Positions 8,779 through 18,201 of a stretch of DNA of 64,000 bases are shown here, piece by piece. This DNA comes from Methanosarcina sp. UBA5 (GTDB lineage: Archaea > Halobacteriota > Methanosarcinia > Methanosarcinales > Methanosarcinaceae), in the NCBI RefSeq assembly GCF_002505485.1, contig NZ_DAVG01000017.1, positions 1-64,000 on the forward strand, in the 5' to 3' direction. Both the position numbers and the translations under genes were made by a program. Under the pieces are notes generated by a model. The model had not been told where the DNA came from, ran no database searches, and saw only the letters and a program-made list of their open reading frames with translations. Numbering within the stretch: the first letter of the stretch is position 1; every line of letters starts with the position of its first letter.

Positions 8779-10102
8779 ATTTACTTCTTATTTTTTCGAG
8801 GACTTTTTGTTTCTTTTCAATAGCTTCAAGCGCAGCCTTATCAATTGCTGCTCTCATTTCTTCAAAGTCCTTGGGATTCTCTTCTCCGTGAACTTTTTTA
8901 ACTGGTGTATAGGCAGACTCTCTAAACCTTGGCGTGAAGTCCCTACATTCGCCATTTATGAAAATTTCAGCTCCATTCCCTTCCTCAACATGCCCTATAA
9001 TATCAATTTTAATGCCTGCTCCCCTGACAATATCAAGGATCTCATTAGCATACTCAGAGGGAACAACTATAAGCAGGGCATCGAGAGAGACTCCAAGATA
9101 GTCAATTTTCAGGTGCTCAAGCATTGAAAGCACTTTTGGGTTCACAAGAGCCCTTATTTTTTCCTCTTCAAAGACCAATTTTACTCCTGCGGTCTTTGAG
9201 ATTTCCTTGGCATCTCCTCGAATTCCGCCATTGGTAACATCAGTCATCGAATGGACTTTTTTATACAGATCGGACTGCAGCAAAACCTCACAAGCTTCAA
9301 GGAAACGAATGTTAATGGTTTCCTCGACAACATCGTGCATTCCGTAGTAAAGCGCAGTTGTAGAAATCGTACCCCCGCCTGCTCCTTCGGTCATAAGGAT
9401 AAGATCTCCTGCTTTTGTCCGGTTCCGCGAGGTAAGTGAAGAGGTTATGCCTACCGCCCCAACTCCGCCTGTCATGCGTTCACCTATGACCATGTCTCCG
9501 CCGATTCGAAGCGTGCTTCCTGTAATAAGAGGTATTCCGGTAAGTTCAGAGACCGTGGTTATTCCTGCAATATGGTCGAAGATCTTTGCTACATCCCCAT
9601 CGTCTGCTACGTGAATATCGGAAAGCATTGCCAGGGGGCGAGCTCCCATAGCATATACATCACGTAGAGCTGCCCGAGCTACGTGAAAGCCCGAGAGAAA
9701 AGGAAAATCACTCAGACGAGAATGAATACCGTCAATGGTGATCACAAGGTAGTCTTCACCGATTTTGACAACCCCCGAGTCGTCAAGCTGGGAGCTATCC
9801 ACAACCGCACCTGTTTTACCTATAACTTCTCCAAGCTTGGAGTGAACGTAAAAATCCCCTATGCCCCTGGAACCTACCCCGAATTCTCCCATTGAGACTC
9901 CTGAGAAAGTGGACCTTAACACATCTCCTTTCACATCAAGTGTTGCTTTTGCTTCACAAATGACCGCAGCCGCGATCTCATGAGCCTTCTCCGGGCTGAT
10001 ATGCTTAATTTCAAGAATTCTTGAAGCTAGCTTTGCCTCAAGCCCTGCTTCATTTGAAGGGTCCTCCCTGAGAGCCCGTTTTGCGTAGCCTTCTATATCC
10101 AT
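8777..10102 (-). CDS. AIR synthase-related (PurM-fold) protein
   Basis: 441 residues. The N-terminal third is a small helical domain; the remainder is a PurM/HypE/SelD/ThiL-type ATP-binding fold, with GEFGVGSRGIGDFYVHSKL, ITIDGIHSRLSDFPF, a MTDVTNGGIRGDAKEISK segment and a GGDMVIGERMTGG loop. Methanogens carry several such paralogs whose substrates are unknown; 'AIR synthase-related' is the safe name. The start at 10102 (MDIEGYAKRALRED) resembles the family start; ATG 10111, three codons upstream, is possible. Upstream lies a 36-bp tandem duplication. Reaction not assignable from sequence. Confidence 0.78.
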   Translation of the reverse strand: MDIEGYAKRALREDPSNEAGLEAKLASRILEIKHISPEKAHEIAAAVICEAKATLDVKGDVLRSTFSGVSMGEFGVGSRGIGDFYVHSKLGEVIGKTGAVVDSSQLDDSGVVKIGEDYLVITIDGIHSRLSDFPFLSGFHVARAALRDVYAMGARPLAMLSDIHVADDGDVAKIFDHIAGITTVSELTGIPLITGSTLRIGGDMVIGERMTGGVGAVGITSSLTSRNRTKAGDLILMTEGAGGGTISTTALYYGMHDVVEETINIRFLEACEVLLQSDLYKKVHSMTDVTNGGIRGDAKEISKTAGVKLVFEEEKIRALVNPKVLSMLEHLKIDYLGVSLDALLIVVPSEYANEILDIVRGAGIKIDIIGHVEEGNGAEIFINGECRDFTPRFRESAYTPVKKVHGEENPKDFEEMRAAIDKAALEAIEKKQKVLEKIRSK

Positions 10103-10194
10103 AGTAACCATCTCTTGCAGATTTTTCTGCCCTAAAAAGTGCACAGGGCAGGATAGTTTGGCATTCAAGTATCAATCTATTTATTTCAGGTATT

Positions 10195-10266
10195 CTGTTG
10201 ATTTCAGATACTTTAGTAAAGTTCACAGGACTGTTGATTTTAGATACTTTAGTAAAGTTCACAGGA
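10195..10266. repeat. 36-bp tandem duplication upstream of the PurM-fold gene
   Basis: Units 10195-10230 and 10231-10266 are identical except for one base. They contain TTTAGTAAAGTTCACAGG and sit 90-160 bp upstream of the gene start, where promoter or regulator sites would be. A partial third unit (TATTCTGTTG) precedes them. Confidence 0.8.
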
Positions 10267-10338
10267 ATCAGAATTAAATAACTGGAAAAAATGAAAATAT
10301 ATTTAGAGCCCGAGGGTGAATTCCTTAAAAAAATTCTC

Positions 10339-10947
10339 TCAGCACATTTCTACAAAGTTTTTCAGGATCTTCAATCCAATAGCTCCACTTTTTTCAGGGT
10401 GGAACTGGGTACCCATAACATTACCTTTAGAATTTACGACAGACGCTGAGAAATCCAGCCCATAATTGCAGGCTGCAAGGGTGTTTTCAGGCTCTGTATC
10501 CACATAGTAGGAATGGACGAAGTATACGAAAGAGTTGTCAGGAATCCCTTCAAACAGAGGGTGGTCCTGCTTGATTTTAATATTATTCCAGCCAATATGA
10601 GGCACCTTTAGTTCGGATTTTGGAAAACGCAGCACCTTTCCAGAAATAAGGTTCAACCCATCAGTAAGCTTTCCTTCCTCTGAAGAACTCATGAGAACCT
10701 GCTGCCCAAGGCAGATCCCGAGCATCGGCTTGCCTGACCGCGCGTATTCTTCTATAATCCCTTTGATGGAGTCAAGGCGCTTCATGGCATCCACAAAAGC
10801 GCCGACACCCGGGAGAATTAAACCGTCTGCGGCAAGGATCTCCTCAGGATCCCCAGAGATTGCGGGACTGGACCCGACATGTTCGAGCCCCTTTTGGACA
10901 CTGCGGAGATTTCCAAGCCCGTAATCGAGAATTATAATTCTTTTCAT
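10339..10947 (-). CDS. hisH: Imidazole glycerol phosphate synthase glutaminase subunit HisH
   Basis: 202-residue class I glutamine amidotransferase. It supplies ammonia to HisF for imidazole glycerol phosphate formation in histidine biosynthesis. The triad is visible: C79 in GICLGQQ, H183 and E185 in FHPEKS; ILDYGLGNLRSV and the PGVGAF oxyanion loop are HisH signatures. The ATG at 10947 begins at the canonical first strand; the frame runs five codons further without a family match. The gene stands alone: hisF is not adjacent and hisI is 13 kb away, so histidine genes are scattered here. Confidence 0.95.
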   Translation of the reverse strand: MKRIIILDYGLGNLRSVQKGLEHVGSSPAISGDPEEILAADGLILPGVGAFVDAMKRLDSIKGIIEEYARSGKPMLGICLGQQVLMSSSEEGKLTDGLNLISGKVLRFPKSELKVPHIGWNNIKIKQDHPLFEGIPDNSFVYFVHSYYVDTEPENTLAACNYGLDFSASVVNSKGNVMGTQFHPEKSGAIGLKILKNFVEMC

Positions 10948-11061
10948 ATCTCTAACAAACAAAGTTAAAATAGATTAACTTTACGAGCATGGGAGGGGAC
11001 CATAGGAAAATTAAAAAAGAAAAATAAGACAAAAATAAAGGAACTGTAAAATCCTTTGCAG

Positions 11062-11277
11062 TTAAGATCTCCCAGCAGGAAGGCTGTAAGAGCTGTTCTC
11101 CCTTTCAAAAGTCACCTTGTATTTGCCACAATGTATGCATTCATAGCGTTTTTCGAGCACTGTTGGCAAAAAGTACAATGCACCGCTTTTTCGCTTCCAT
11201 TCATGCAGTCCTAAAAAACACAAGAAACTACGGTTGCGATCAGATTCATCTGAGTCATCAGAGCATTCTTGAGTCAA
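11062..11277 (-). CDS. Small putative zinc-binding protein
   Basis: 71 residues with CFLGLHEW near the N-terminal half and RYECIHCGKYK toward the C-terminus, a Cx3-4HxW ... CxxC arrangement seen in small archaeal and phage-borne zinc proteins (DUF1660-like). The only in-frame start is TTG at 11277, preceded by AAGGGGAAAC about ten bases upstream. The acidic first 15 residues (DDSDESD) are unusual. It could instead be a degenerate fragment. Function unknown. Confidence 0.5.
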   Translation of the reverse strand: MTQECSDDSDESDRNRSFLCFLGLHEWKRKSGALYFLPTVLEKRYECIHCGKYKVTFERENSSYSLPAGRS

Positions 11278-11739
11278 AAAACTGTTTCCCCTTGTTTCTG
11301 ATTGTTAAGGTTATTCTACAATAATAAAAAAATATGGTTAAAAGAACTATATAAATATATAGTTCTTATGGAAAATATCAAGAAGTTCTACTATCAAAAA
11401 ATATACCTGGCTAAAAATAAAAGAGCAACCATATAATATCAAAATATTACTAAATTCTATTCTTAATAATTTAACAAAGTCTTTGTAGGAGTAAAATATG
11501 AAGAAATCCAGATTGATCAGACATGGCGAGAAAGCTATATAACTCCCGGTAAATGTCTTGGTTATAGTGAAAAAATTTCAATAAGAATTGCAGTCTGGAA
11601 TCTTCTTTCGTTTTCCCTATCCCTTCAATATTTTTTAGTGTTTCCTGTCCCTGCTCCTGCAGGAATATATTTTTAATTAAACTTTATTGGTTGAGCAGCA
11701 AACAAGTATCAATAACCCATCAATTCTGAGACGTTTTCA
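11278..11739. other. Intergenic region with a possible gene relic
   Basis: AT-rich. One + strand frame is open from about 11471 to 11676 and would encode KVFVGVKYEEIQIDQTW and a hydrophobic tail ending PVPAPAGIYF. It has no start codon, and a second frame has a 14-codon ORF (from 11498) behind GTAGGAG. This suggests a decayed gene, but no family is recognised. Confidence 0.35.
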
Positions 11740-12948
11740 TCAATGGTTATGTTGGAGCAAAAGCGGCACCATGAAGGCTGTAAGTGATACAACAATGGCA
11801 GAGCCGGCAACCCCCTGCCAACCTGCTACCTTCCAGGCCAGCATTGCACCTCCAGACCCCAGGCTGCCGCAAACGAACATCCCTACCATGAACAAACTAT
11901 TCACCCGGTTGCGTGCTTGCGGCTTAAGCCCGTAAATTATCTGCTGATTGGCGACAATGGCGCTCTGCATCCCGAAATCCAGAAGCATAACACCGAAAAT
12001 CAAGCCGGTAAGGGAGTTCCAGACTGCAAGAATCAGCCAAGCTAGCAGAGTGGCAAGTGCACCTGTAGAAACAACATTGCTTGGGCCTCGGCGGTCGGCT
12101 AGATGTCCAGCTATAGGAGCAGCAAGCACTCCAACCATCCCAAGGATGCCAAAAAGTCCTGCGATATCGGCGCCGAGGTGAAAAGGAGGCTTCTCGAGAT
12201 GCAGCGCGAGGATCGTCCAGAAAGCGCTGAACACGGCGAAGAGCAATCCCTGTGTCAAGGTGGCGCGGCGTAGCCTGGATTCATCGCGCCAAAGTTGTAG
12301 GAGTGAACGAAGCAATGGTCCATATTTCATAGAGATCGTGGGCCGGCTGAGTGGCAATAACAATGCCATTGCTGTCGCACCAGTGAGAACAAGGGGAATA
12401 CCTATCAGGAACATAGTTCTCCAGCCGTAGTGAGTGGCGACAAAACCGGCCAGAATCCGGCTCAAAAGCATGCCGCTCAGCAATCCGCTCATAACACTAC
12501 CGATTACTGCACCTCGGCGGTTATCAGATGCCAGCGATGCGGCTGCCGGTATTATCTGCTGCGTGACGGAGGCGCTGAAGCCAATGCAAAGTGAGGCGCC
12601 CAGCAGGGCCCGACCAGTAGATGCAGTGGCGGCAAAAATCAGTGATAAGGCCAAAACAAGGAATTGCGACACGATCAGTCGGCGACGTTCCATCAAATCT
12701 CCCAGGGGCACTAGAAGCAGCAAACCTATTGCATAACCGAGTTGGGTAGCAGTCGGAACAAAGCTTGGAGCCAATTCGCCAGGGAAGGAGCTTGTGATAA
12801 CCCCCAGCATTGGCTGGTTATAGTAGATGTTCGCAACTGCGATTCCACATGCACAGGCCATAGCGAAGACAAGCCCTTTGCCTGGCTCAGAGACACTTCT
12901 AGTATGGAATGTGTCTTTTTTCGAACTATAGTTTCTTTCTTCCGACAT
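11740..12948 (-). CDS. MFS exporter (bacterial-type, 12 TM)
   Basis: 402 residues, 12 predicted helices in two halves. MFS motif A-like PLGDLMERRRL lies after helix 2 and a second copy GHLADRRGPSN after helix 8. It resembles bacterial drug or sugar efflux MFS proteins rather than archaeal ones; the substrate is unknown. The coding DNA is clearly richer in G+C than its surroundings, which points to transfer from a bacterium. The ATG at 12948 has no Shine-Dalgarno; a GTG at 12975 is nine codons upstream. No regulator is adjacent. Confidence 0.82.
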   Translation of the reverse strand: MSEERNYSSKKDTFHTRSVSEPGKGLVFAMACACGIAVANIYYNQPMLGVITSSFPGELAPSFVPTATQLGYAIGLLLLVPLGDLMERRRLIVSQFLVLALSLIFAATASTGRALLGASLCIGFSASVTQQIIPAAASLASDNRRGAVIGSVMSGLLSGMLLSRILAGFVATHYGWRTMFLIGIPLVLTGATAMALLLPLSRPTISMKYGPLLRSLLQLWRDESRLRRATLTQGLLFAVFSAFWTILALHLEKPPFHLGADIAGLFGILGMVGVLAAPIAGHLADRRGPSNVVSTGALATLLAWLILAVWNSLTGLIFGVMLLDFGMQSAIVANQQIIYGLKPQARNRVNSLFMVGMFVCGSLGSGGAMLAWKVAGWQGVAGSAIVVSLTAFMVPLLLQHNH

Positions 12949-13438
12949 GTAGCGAGATTTACAACTATCAAGCACCTTATTTATTTCCCCTCAATATCAC
13001 AATTCGCACCGTATAATCCAAGGATAAAAACGCATTCTGTTTCTTTCATTTTATACATAATCTCTAGTTGAAAATAAATGCTTAAAAATACCGCTAAGGC
13101 TGGATGGAAAATTCTGAAAGAATTTTTATTAATTAATTACAATTATTCAAGCTTATTATCTTTTTTCAAACAAGCGAAAAATTTCCAATCTCCTACTATA
13201 TCAGCTATAAAAAATCCGATAAATAATGATTGTTGTAAAAAGTGAATTAATTATGGTTAGGGCAGCTTTCTAAAAGTGAAGTTATGTAAATGTCTTAAAA
13301 ACATAGTTACGTTTTTAACTTTTATCTATATTAAATCCTAAAATTAAAAAAAATTAATTATAAATCTTATAAACATTAGATAAATCAGTGCTGTGTGTTC
13401 TGCCGTTACGTTGCGTTTTTTGACTTGCCTATAACTCT
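12949..13438. other. AT-rich intergenic region
   Basis: Between the MFS gene start and the YVTN gene end, both on the minus strand. Composition is strongly A+T with poly-A/T blocks (13180-13380). I see no gene, clear hairpin or repeat. Confidence 0.5.
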
Positions 13439-14452
13439 TTATCCAATAAACTGCCCAAAAGAACTGGGTAAATATCCTACTGGCACAGTAGCTGTAACAC
13501 TGTTGTTTGCTGTGTCAATTACAGAGAGAGTGCCGCTGACCTCGTTATCCACATATACCTTTGTTCCATCCGGGGTGATTGCAATTCCTATAGGCAGTAT
13601 TCCTACTGGCACCGTAGCTGTAATTGTATCTGTGGTAGTATTAATGACAGAGGTGGTATTGCTCCAGAAGTTCGCAACATATACACTTGTTCCATTTGGA
13701 TTGACTGCTATTCCAAAAGGACCAATTCCTACATCCACCGTAGCTGTTACAGTGTTTGTTGCTGCGTCAATTACGGAAACAGTCTTGTCACTATCGTTGA
13801 TATTACTTATGTTGCCACAGTTAGTCACATATACCTTTGTTCCATCTGGAGTGACAGCAACTCCAATAGGGTTGGACCCTACAGGTACCGTAGCTGTGAC
13901 AGTATTATCTGATGTGTTAATTACAGAGACAGTGTCGCTGTAGGGATTTGTAATATATACCTTTGTTCCATCCGGATTGACGGCAACTCCATCAGGAGGG
14001 CTTAATACATTCAATGTGGCTGCAATAGTGTCTGTTGCTGTGTCAATTACAGATACAGTGTAGCTGTTAACGTTCGCCACATATACCTTTGTTCCATCCG
14101 TACTGACTGCGATACCTTCAGGAGAGTTTCCCACAGGTACCGTGGCCGTAACAGTGTTTGAACTCGTGTCAATTACAGAGACAGTGCCACTGTCATAATT
14201 TGTCACATATATTTTCGTTCCTGCCGGATTGACTGCAACTCCTTCAGGACTGCTTCCTACAGCCACTGTAGCTGTAACAGTGTTTATAGCTGTGTCAATT
14301 ACAGAAACAGTGTTGTTAAAGGGATGTGCAATATATGCAAATGGTGCCGCTCCTACGATACTCACCAGCATTAAAAACGTCAGCGCAATTATTCCAAAAA
14401 TATTTATGAGAGCATGTCCTCTATACGTTTTATCATATTTTGCTTCTTCCAT
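13439..14452 (-). CDS. Secreted YVTN-family seven-bladed beta-propeller protein
   Basis: 337 residues. A signal peptide or anchor (about 16-36, INIFGIIALTFLMLVSIVGA) precedes exactly seven repeats of about 42 residues, each with VSVIDTxxNTVTATVPVG ... PDGTKVYVTN. Seven repeats make one closed propeller, as in Methanosarcina surface-layer proteins. No C-terminal sorting signal or extra domain follows; the protein ends right after the seventh VIDT strand. Repeats 4-7 diverge (SVINTTTDT, a 7-residue insertion NISNIND in repeat 5). The ATG at 14452 has a strong AAGGAGG seven bases upstream, which decides the start over an upstream possibility. The role is probably adhesion or cell-surface structure. 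Confidence 0.9.
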   Translation of the reverse strand: MEEAKYDKTYRGHALINIFGIIALTFLMLVSIVGAAPFAYIAHPFNNTVSVIDTAINTVTATVAVGSSPEGVAVNPAGTKIYVTNYDSGTVSVIDTSSNTVTATVPVGNSPEGIAVSTDGTKVYVANVNSYTVSVIDTATDTIAATLNVLSPPDGVAVNPDGTKVYITNPYSDTVSVINTSDNTVTATVPVGSNPIGVAVTPDGTKVYVTNCGNISNINDSDKTVSVIDAATNTVTATVDVGIGPFGIAVNPNGTSVYVANFWSNTTSVINTTTDTITATVPVGILPIGIAITPDGTKVYVDNEVSGTLSVIDTANNSVTATVPVGYLPSSFGQFIG

Positions 14453-15047
14453 TGTCTTCCTCCTTATATTGGCGCTTATATTTAGATAACTAGAAATAAT
14501 ATAAACCAAATAGAATTTATTTTACCTAACCTTAATAACTAAAATGTAATAAGATCATAAAAACAGAATTTGGTAATATTATACTAACATTATTCTATAA
14601 TTAAACTTATTTGACAATAATTAATATAACTATTACAAAAAGTAGACATTAAGATTTAATTAAATATCATTAATTTATATAAACAGACTATACAGAAAAA
14701 TCAAAAAAAGCTCAAATACAATAATTTCCAGTGCATAAGTTACAATAAAGTCTCTGTGTTTTATGAGTCTTGAGTCCATATTTAGTGTTACTGACAGTTA
14801 CAATGGTAAGTGCTTGTATGTAAAGACAAATACAAAACTGACACATTAAATTTCAGCCCGTTTCCGATGAACGAAAAGAAATACGGACTCAAAGTTGTTA
14901 GCATCTCAAAGAAAAAAGTCGCAAATAACCTTACATATGCCTACACATAAATACTAACATGTGACCTATAATAACTGATTTATCCGGCATGTAGAAATTC
15001 TCTAAAATCCAGGATTCCCATTGTTAATTTAGACTGAGATAATTTAG
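14453..15047. other. Intergenic region upstream of the YVTN gene, partly decayed coding DNA
   Basis: The left part is very AT-rich (14510-14720) and should carry the YVTN promoter. At about 14850-14950 a + strand frame reads FSPFPMNEKKYGLKVVSISK before TAA; together with the relic at 15048-15407 it suggests the remains of one larger gene. Confidence 0.4.
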
Positions 15048-15407
15048 GTAGGTTTTCTACAAAAGCCGAAAAAAGCATATTCAGGCGTCACAGACCCTGA
15101 AGGAAAGGTAACACTAAACATTTCTAATCCTGAACTGCCTTCTGGAAAAGCTGAAGGGTATATAAAGATAAAAGTAAGAAGAGAAGGATACAGAGATTTT
15201 ACCAGCGACTATTTTCTGAAGTTAATCCGAGTTGAATTCTCGGATAGATTTATGCTGGAAGAATCTGAGTCAAAAAGGATACAGGGCCTTGTTTCTACGT
15301 CGGCCTTCTGTATTTTTCTGTTCTCTGTATTTCTTGTTCTCTGTATTTCCGGTTTTTCACGCTTGTTAAGTTGCAATGATTCTTACCAGGCATGCCAGAA
15401 ATATTAG
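15048..15407 (+). pseudogene. Relic of a secreted/Ig-like domain protein
   Basis: A frame is open for 120 codons without a usable start. Its first 60 codons read as protein: SGVTDPEGKVTLNISNPELP, then AEGYIKIKVRREGYRDF, the pattern of carboxypeptidase-regulatory or Ig-like extracellular domains. The later part degenerates into Leu/Phe-rich sequence and overlaps the stop of the neighbouring MFS gene on the other strand by four bases. Frame fragments at 14790-14950 may belong to the same dead gene. It was probably disrupted when the PadR-MFS cassette arrived; that is inference. Confidence 0.5.
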
Positions 15408-17233
15408 GTCTGCGTTTCTTCTACTGCTGCAAGATCACCTTTGCTAATATTGCTGACCGAGCTATGAGCCTCATACACATACCGTTGTCCTCTCATTGCC
15501 GATAGCACTGCTGCTATGCCACAGAGTACAGCTCCGATTATGAAAGAAATCCGCAACGCTGGCATAAAAGCCTGCTGCAATGTCTGTGGGAACCAGTAAT
15601 TACTTGTCAGTGTGGTCACGATTTGCTGTGGTATTGCGCTGACAATACTCGAATCCATAGATTTCAGAATTGAGCTCATTGGATTATAACCCAGAAAGGC
15701 AGAAAACAAAGCATTTGTAGGCGACATTGCTGCCAGTTGATTCGCGAGCTGTTGCAAAGCAGGGGCAATCTGTGTAGATCCAAGACTGGCAAACGAGCGG
15801 TGTACCGCACCCGGGAAAGCTTTCTGAATGCCCACTATCACGATGGTGAAGAATACAGACATGCTCAGCGTACTGGCCGAGTTTGACAGTGTAGATAGCA
15901 TGCCTGATGCAACACCTCGGTTTTGAGGCGGCACGGAATTCATTATTGATGAACTGTTCGGAGAGGCGAACATACCGTTGCCAATACCCATGAAGAATAT
16001 CAATATTCCCAGCTCCCAGTAGTCGAAGTTATAGGGAAGCAGTGAAAGCCCGAGGAAGACCAGTGTTACGATGGTCATCCCGGCAGTGGCGATCCATCGA
16101 GGCCCATACTTGTCCGAGAGCATCCCGGAAATCGGTCCCATGATCATAAAGCCAAGAGTCATGGGAAGCATATAGATACCTGCCCATAACGGTGTATCCT
16201 CAAAGCGATAACCGTGGAGCGGCAGCCAGATTCCCTGCAGCAGAAGAATAAGCATAAACATAGCACCGCCTCGCGCAATGGCTGCAGTGAAGCTAGCAAG
16301 ACACCCGTAGGTAAAAGCCCTGATTCTGAAGAACTCCAGCTTAAACATAGGATTCTTCACCTTGCTCTCGACGAATGGGAAAGCGATCAGCAATACGATT
16401 CCGATACCTAACGCTGCCATTACCCATGGGTTGTTCCAGCCCATTGCGTCAGTGATGCCATCGTGCTCGTAAGGCATGAGAGCGTAAGTGACGCCTATCA
16501 GAAGTGAAGTCAGCCCGCCGACGAAGAGTAAGTTGCCCACAATATCGAGATTAGTCTTGGCAGCACGGAATGAAATATCCTTCATCCTCCAGTAAGACCA
16601 TACCGTTCCAAGGACAGCAAAGGGGATATTGACCAGGAAAATATAGCGCCAGTTGTACGTCGCCAGTACGCCACCCAGTAACAAGCCGATGAACTGACCG
16701 GACATGAAGGCAACCATGTTTATGCCAAGTGCCTTTCCCCTCTCACTGACTGGAAACGCGTCTGTAATGATAGCTGATCCATTTGCTATTGTGAATGCAC
16801 TGCCCACAGCCTGTATCAGCCTGAAAATAATTAGCTCCAGTGCACCAGTGTTGCCTGTGCCAGGCGTCAGATATAGCAAAATTGAGCCGATGGCGAATAT
16901 AAGGAATCCCAGCCGGAATAGTTTTACCCGACCGTACATATCTGCCAGCCGACCAATAGTGAGGAGCAGTGTAGCCGTGATCAGGCCAAAGCCCATAAGG
17001 AGCCACAGCAGGTACTGAAATGCACCCGGATCCGTTGGGTCCATCTGGATGCCTTTAAATATGGCGGGCAGCGAGATCAAGATGATGCTGCCGTTGACAG
17101 AACCCATTAATGATGCCAGGGTCACATTGAACAGTGCAACCCATTTGTACGCAATATTCTTCCCAGACCCTCCCGCGTCTATTTTATCTGTCAAATTGCG
17201 ATTTTCACTCAAGTTATTACCTTCCATTTTCAT
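15404..17233 (-). CDS. DHA2-type MFS multidrug exporter (14 TM)
   Basis: 609 residues with about 14 membrane helices. The N-terminal half has GRLADMYGRVKLFRLG (motif A) and SAFTIANGSAIITDAFP; the second half has GPISGMLSDKYGPR. This is the EmrB/QacA (DHA2) type that exports drugs by proton antiport; the substrate is unknown. The start is ATG 17233 or 17227 (MKMEGNNLSE); both lie inside the end of the PadR gene, which stops at 17217, so the two genes overlap by 11-17 bp and are probably translationally coupled. GGTGGG lies about 11-16 bases upstream. G+C is above that of the flanks. The PadR regulator should control it. Confidence 0.9.
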   Translation of the reverse strand: MKMEGNNLSENRNLTDKIDAGGSGKNIAYKWVALFNVTLASLMGSVNGSIILISLPAIFKGIQMDPTDPGAFQYLLWLLMGFGLITATLLLTIGRLADMYGRVKLFRLGFLIFAIGSILLYLTPGTGNTGALELIIFRLIQAVGSAFTIANGSAIITDAFPVSERGKALGINMVAFMSGQFIGLLLGGVLATYNWRYIFLVNIPFAVLGTVWSYWRMKDISFRAAKTNLDIVGNLLFVGGLTSLLIGVTYALMPYEHDGITDAMGWNNPWVMAALGIGIVLLIAFPFVESKVKNPMFKLEFFRIRAFTYGCLASFTAAIARGGAMFMLILLLQGIWLPLHGYRFEDTPLWAGIYMLPMTLGFMIMGPISGMLSDKYGPRWIATAGMTIVTLVFLGLSLLPYNFDYWELGILIFFMGIGNGMFASPNSSSIMNSVPPQNRGVASGMLSTLSNSASTLSMSVFFTIVIVGIQKAFPGAVHRSFASLGSTQIAPALQQLANQLAAMSPTNALFSAFLGYNPMSSILKSMDSSIVSAIPQQIVTTLTSNYWFPQTLQQAFMPALRISFIIGAVLCGIAAVLSAMRGQRYVYEAHSSVSNISKGDLAAVEETQT

Positions 17234-17609
17234 CTGTTTCGTTTTTCCCACCAGCATCACTATTGTCGTCATCTTCAGTCACACTGTTGATGATCCGGGA
17301 CATTTCATTAAGGAGTTCTAGCTTCTCCTTTGTCATGCGATCCAGCCCAGCCACTCCCTTGGGGGTGATCGTGTACACCCTACGACGTTCGATTCCCTCG
17401 CTCTGGATGAAACCTTTTGATTCAAGTTTCTCTAGGATTGGATAGATCGAGCCTGCACTCGGGGTCCATCGTCCGTTTGAGCGGAGCTCAACCGTCTTGA
17501 TGATATCATAGCCATGAGTAGGCTTATCTTTAATAATTTTCAGAACGACATATTTGAGAAAAGCCCTTCTGATCTCTGTACACATTTTATTTTCGGTGTT
17601 TTCTTCCAT
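17217..17609 (-). CDS. PadR-family transcriptional repressor
   Basis: 130 residues: a PadR winged helix (about 13-85; LKYVVLKIIKDKPTHGYDI, then WTPSAGSIYPILEKLESKGF and RRRVYTITPKG) and a C-terminal dimerisation helix. PadR proteins repress exporter genes and release DNA when a drug or phenolic binds. It is the first gene of a two-gene unit with the 14-TM exporter. A near-perfect 11-bp inverted repeat at 17620-17646 just before the ATG is the evident operator, so autoregulation is likely. The acidic tail DDDNSDAGGKNETDENG is unusual. Confidence 0.92.
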   Translation of the reverse strand: MEENTENKMCTEIRRAFLKYVVLKIIKDKPTHGYDIIKTVELRSNGRWTPSAGSIYPILEKLESKGFIQSEGIERRRVYTITPKGVAGLDRMTKEKLELLNEMSRIINSVTEDDDNSDAGGKNETDENGR

Positions 17610-17619
17610 GGTTCGTGCC

Positions 17620-17646
17620 CCGACATATCGACAAACGATATATCGG
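17620..17646 (-). promoter_or_regulatory. Probable PadR operator
   Basis: CCGACATATCG (17620-17630) and CGATATATCGG (17636-17646) are inverted with one mismatch around a 5-bp spacer. The site lies 11-37 bp before the padR ATG. An AAATACTATAC element (minus strand, about 17656-17668) just upstream is a TATA candidate, so bound repressor would cover the transcription start. Confidence 0.75.
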
Positions 17647-18201
17647 TAGATTGTATAGTATTTATTTCTTTTTGGTAACTATTAATCATTTAAATATTGG
17701 TTAGATGGTATCGATTTTAACATATCTGTGACTTCAAGTTATTAACTAATGAAAAAAGAGAAGACATAATCAATAGTCAGAGATTAAAAAAGGCAAATTT
17801 GCTGAAATTTGCTTATTGATCGTAATAAAGAGGATACTAATTATATTTTCCCTGGACTGAATAGTTACCATAATTATGAATTAAATCTTTGTTTGCTCAA
17901 GGCAACTTCAAAAAGATTCTTTATAACGTTCGTTAACCAATGACAGATAAACATCAAATTAGGTAAGATCAGAATTCACAAGAAATAAAAGCTGCGGGAG
18001 CACACCCTGCTGAAGCAAGAGAGTATTTACGCACCACCTGTCTGTTTTTAATAGTTAGTAATAATCGCGTTTCCATATTTTCCTTTTATATATCTGTTTT
18101 TTGATCTCATCCATTATTTAAAAATTTACAGCATGGCTTTTTAAGTTAACATTGCTTATATTCAACTGTTTTAATGAAATAAGATAAATAAACAAATTTT
18201 T
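17647..18201. other. AT-rich intergenic region
   Basis: Between the PadR promoter and the end of the methyltransferase gene. A GC-richer patch at 17985-18045 reads IKAAGAHPAEAREYLRTTC in one + frame and may be a gene scrap. Nothing else is recognised. Confidence 0.4.
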
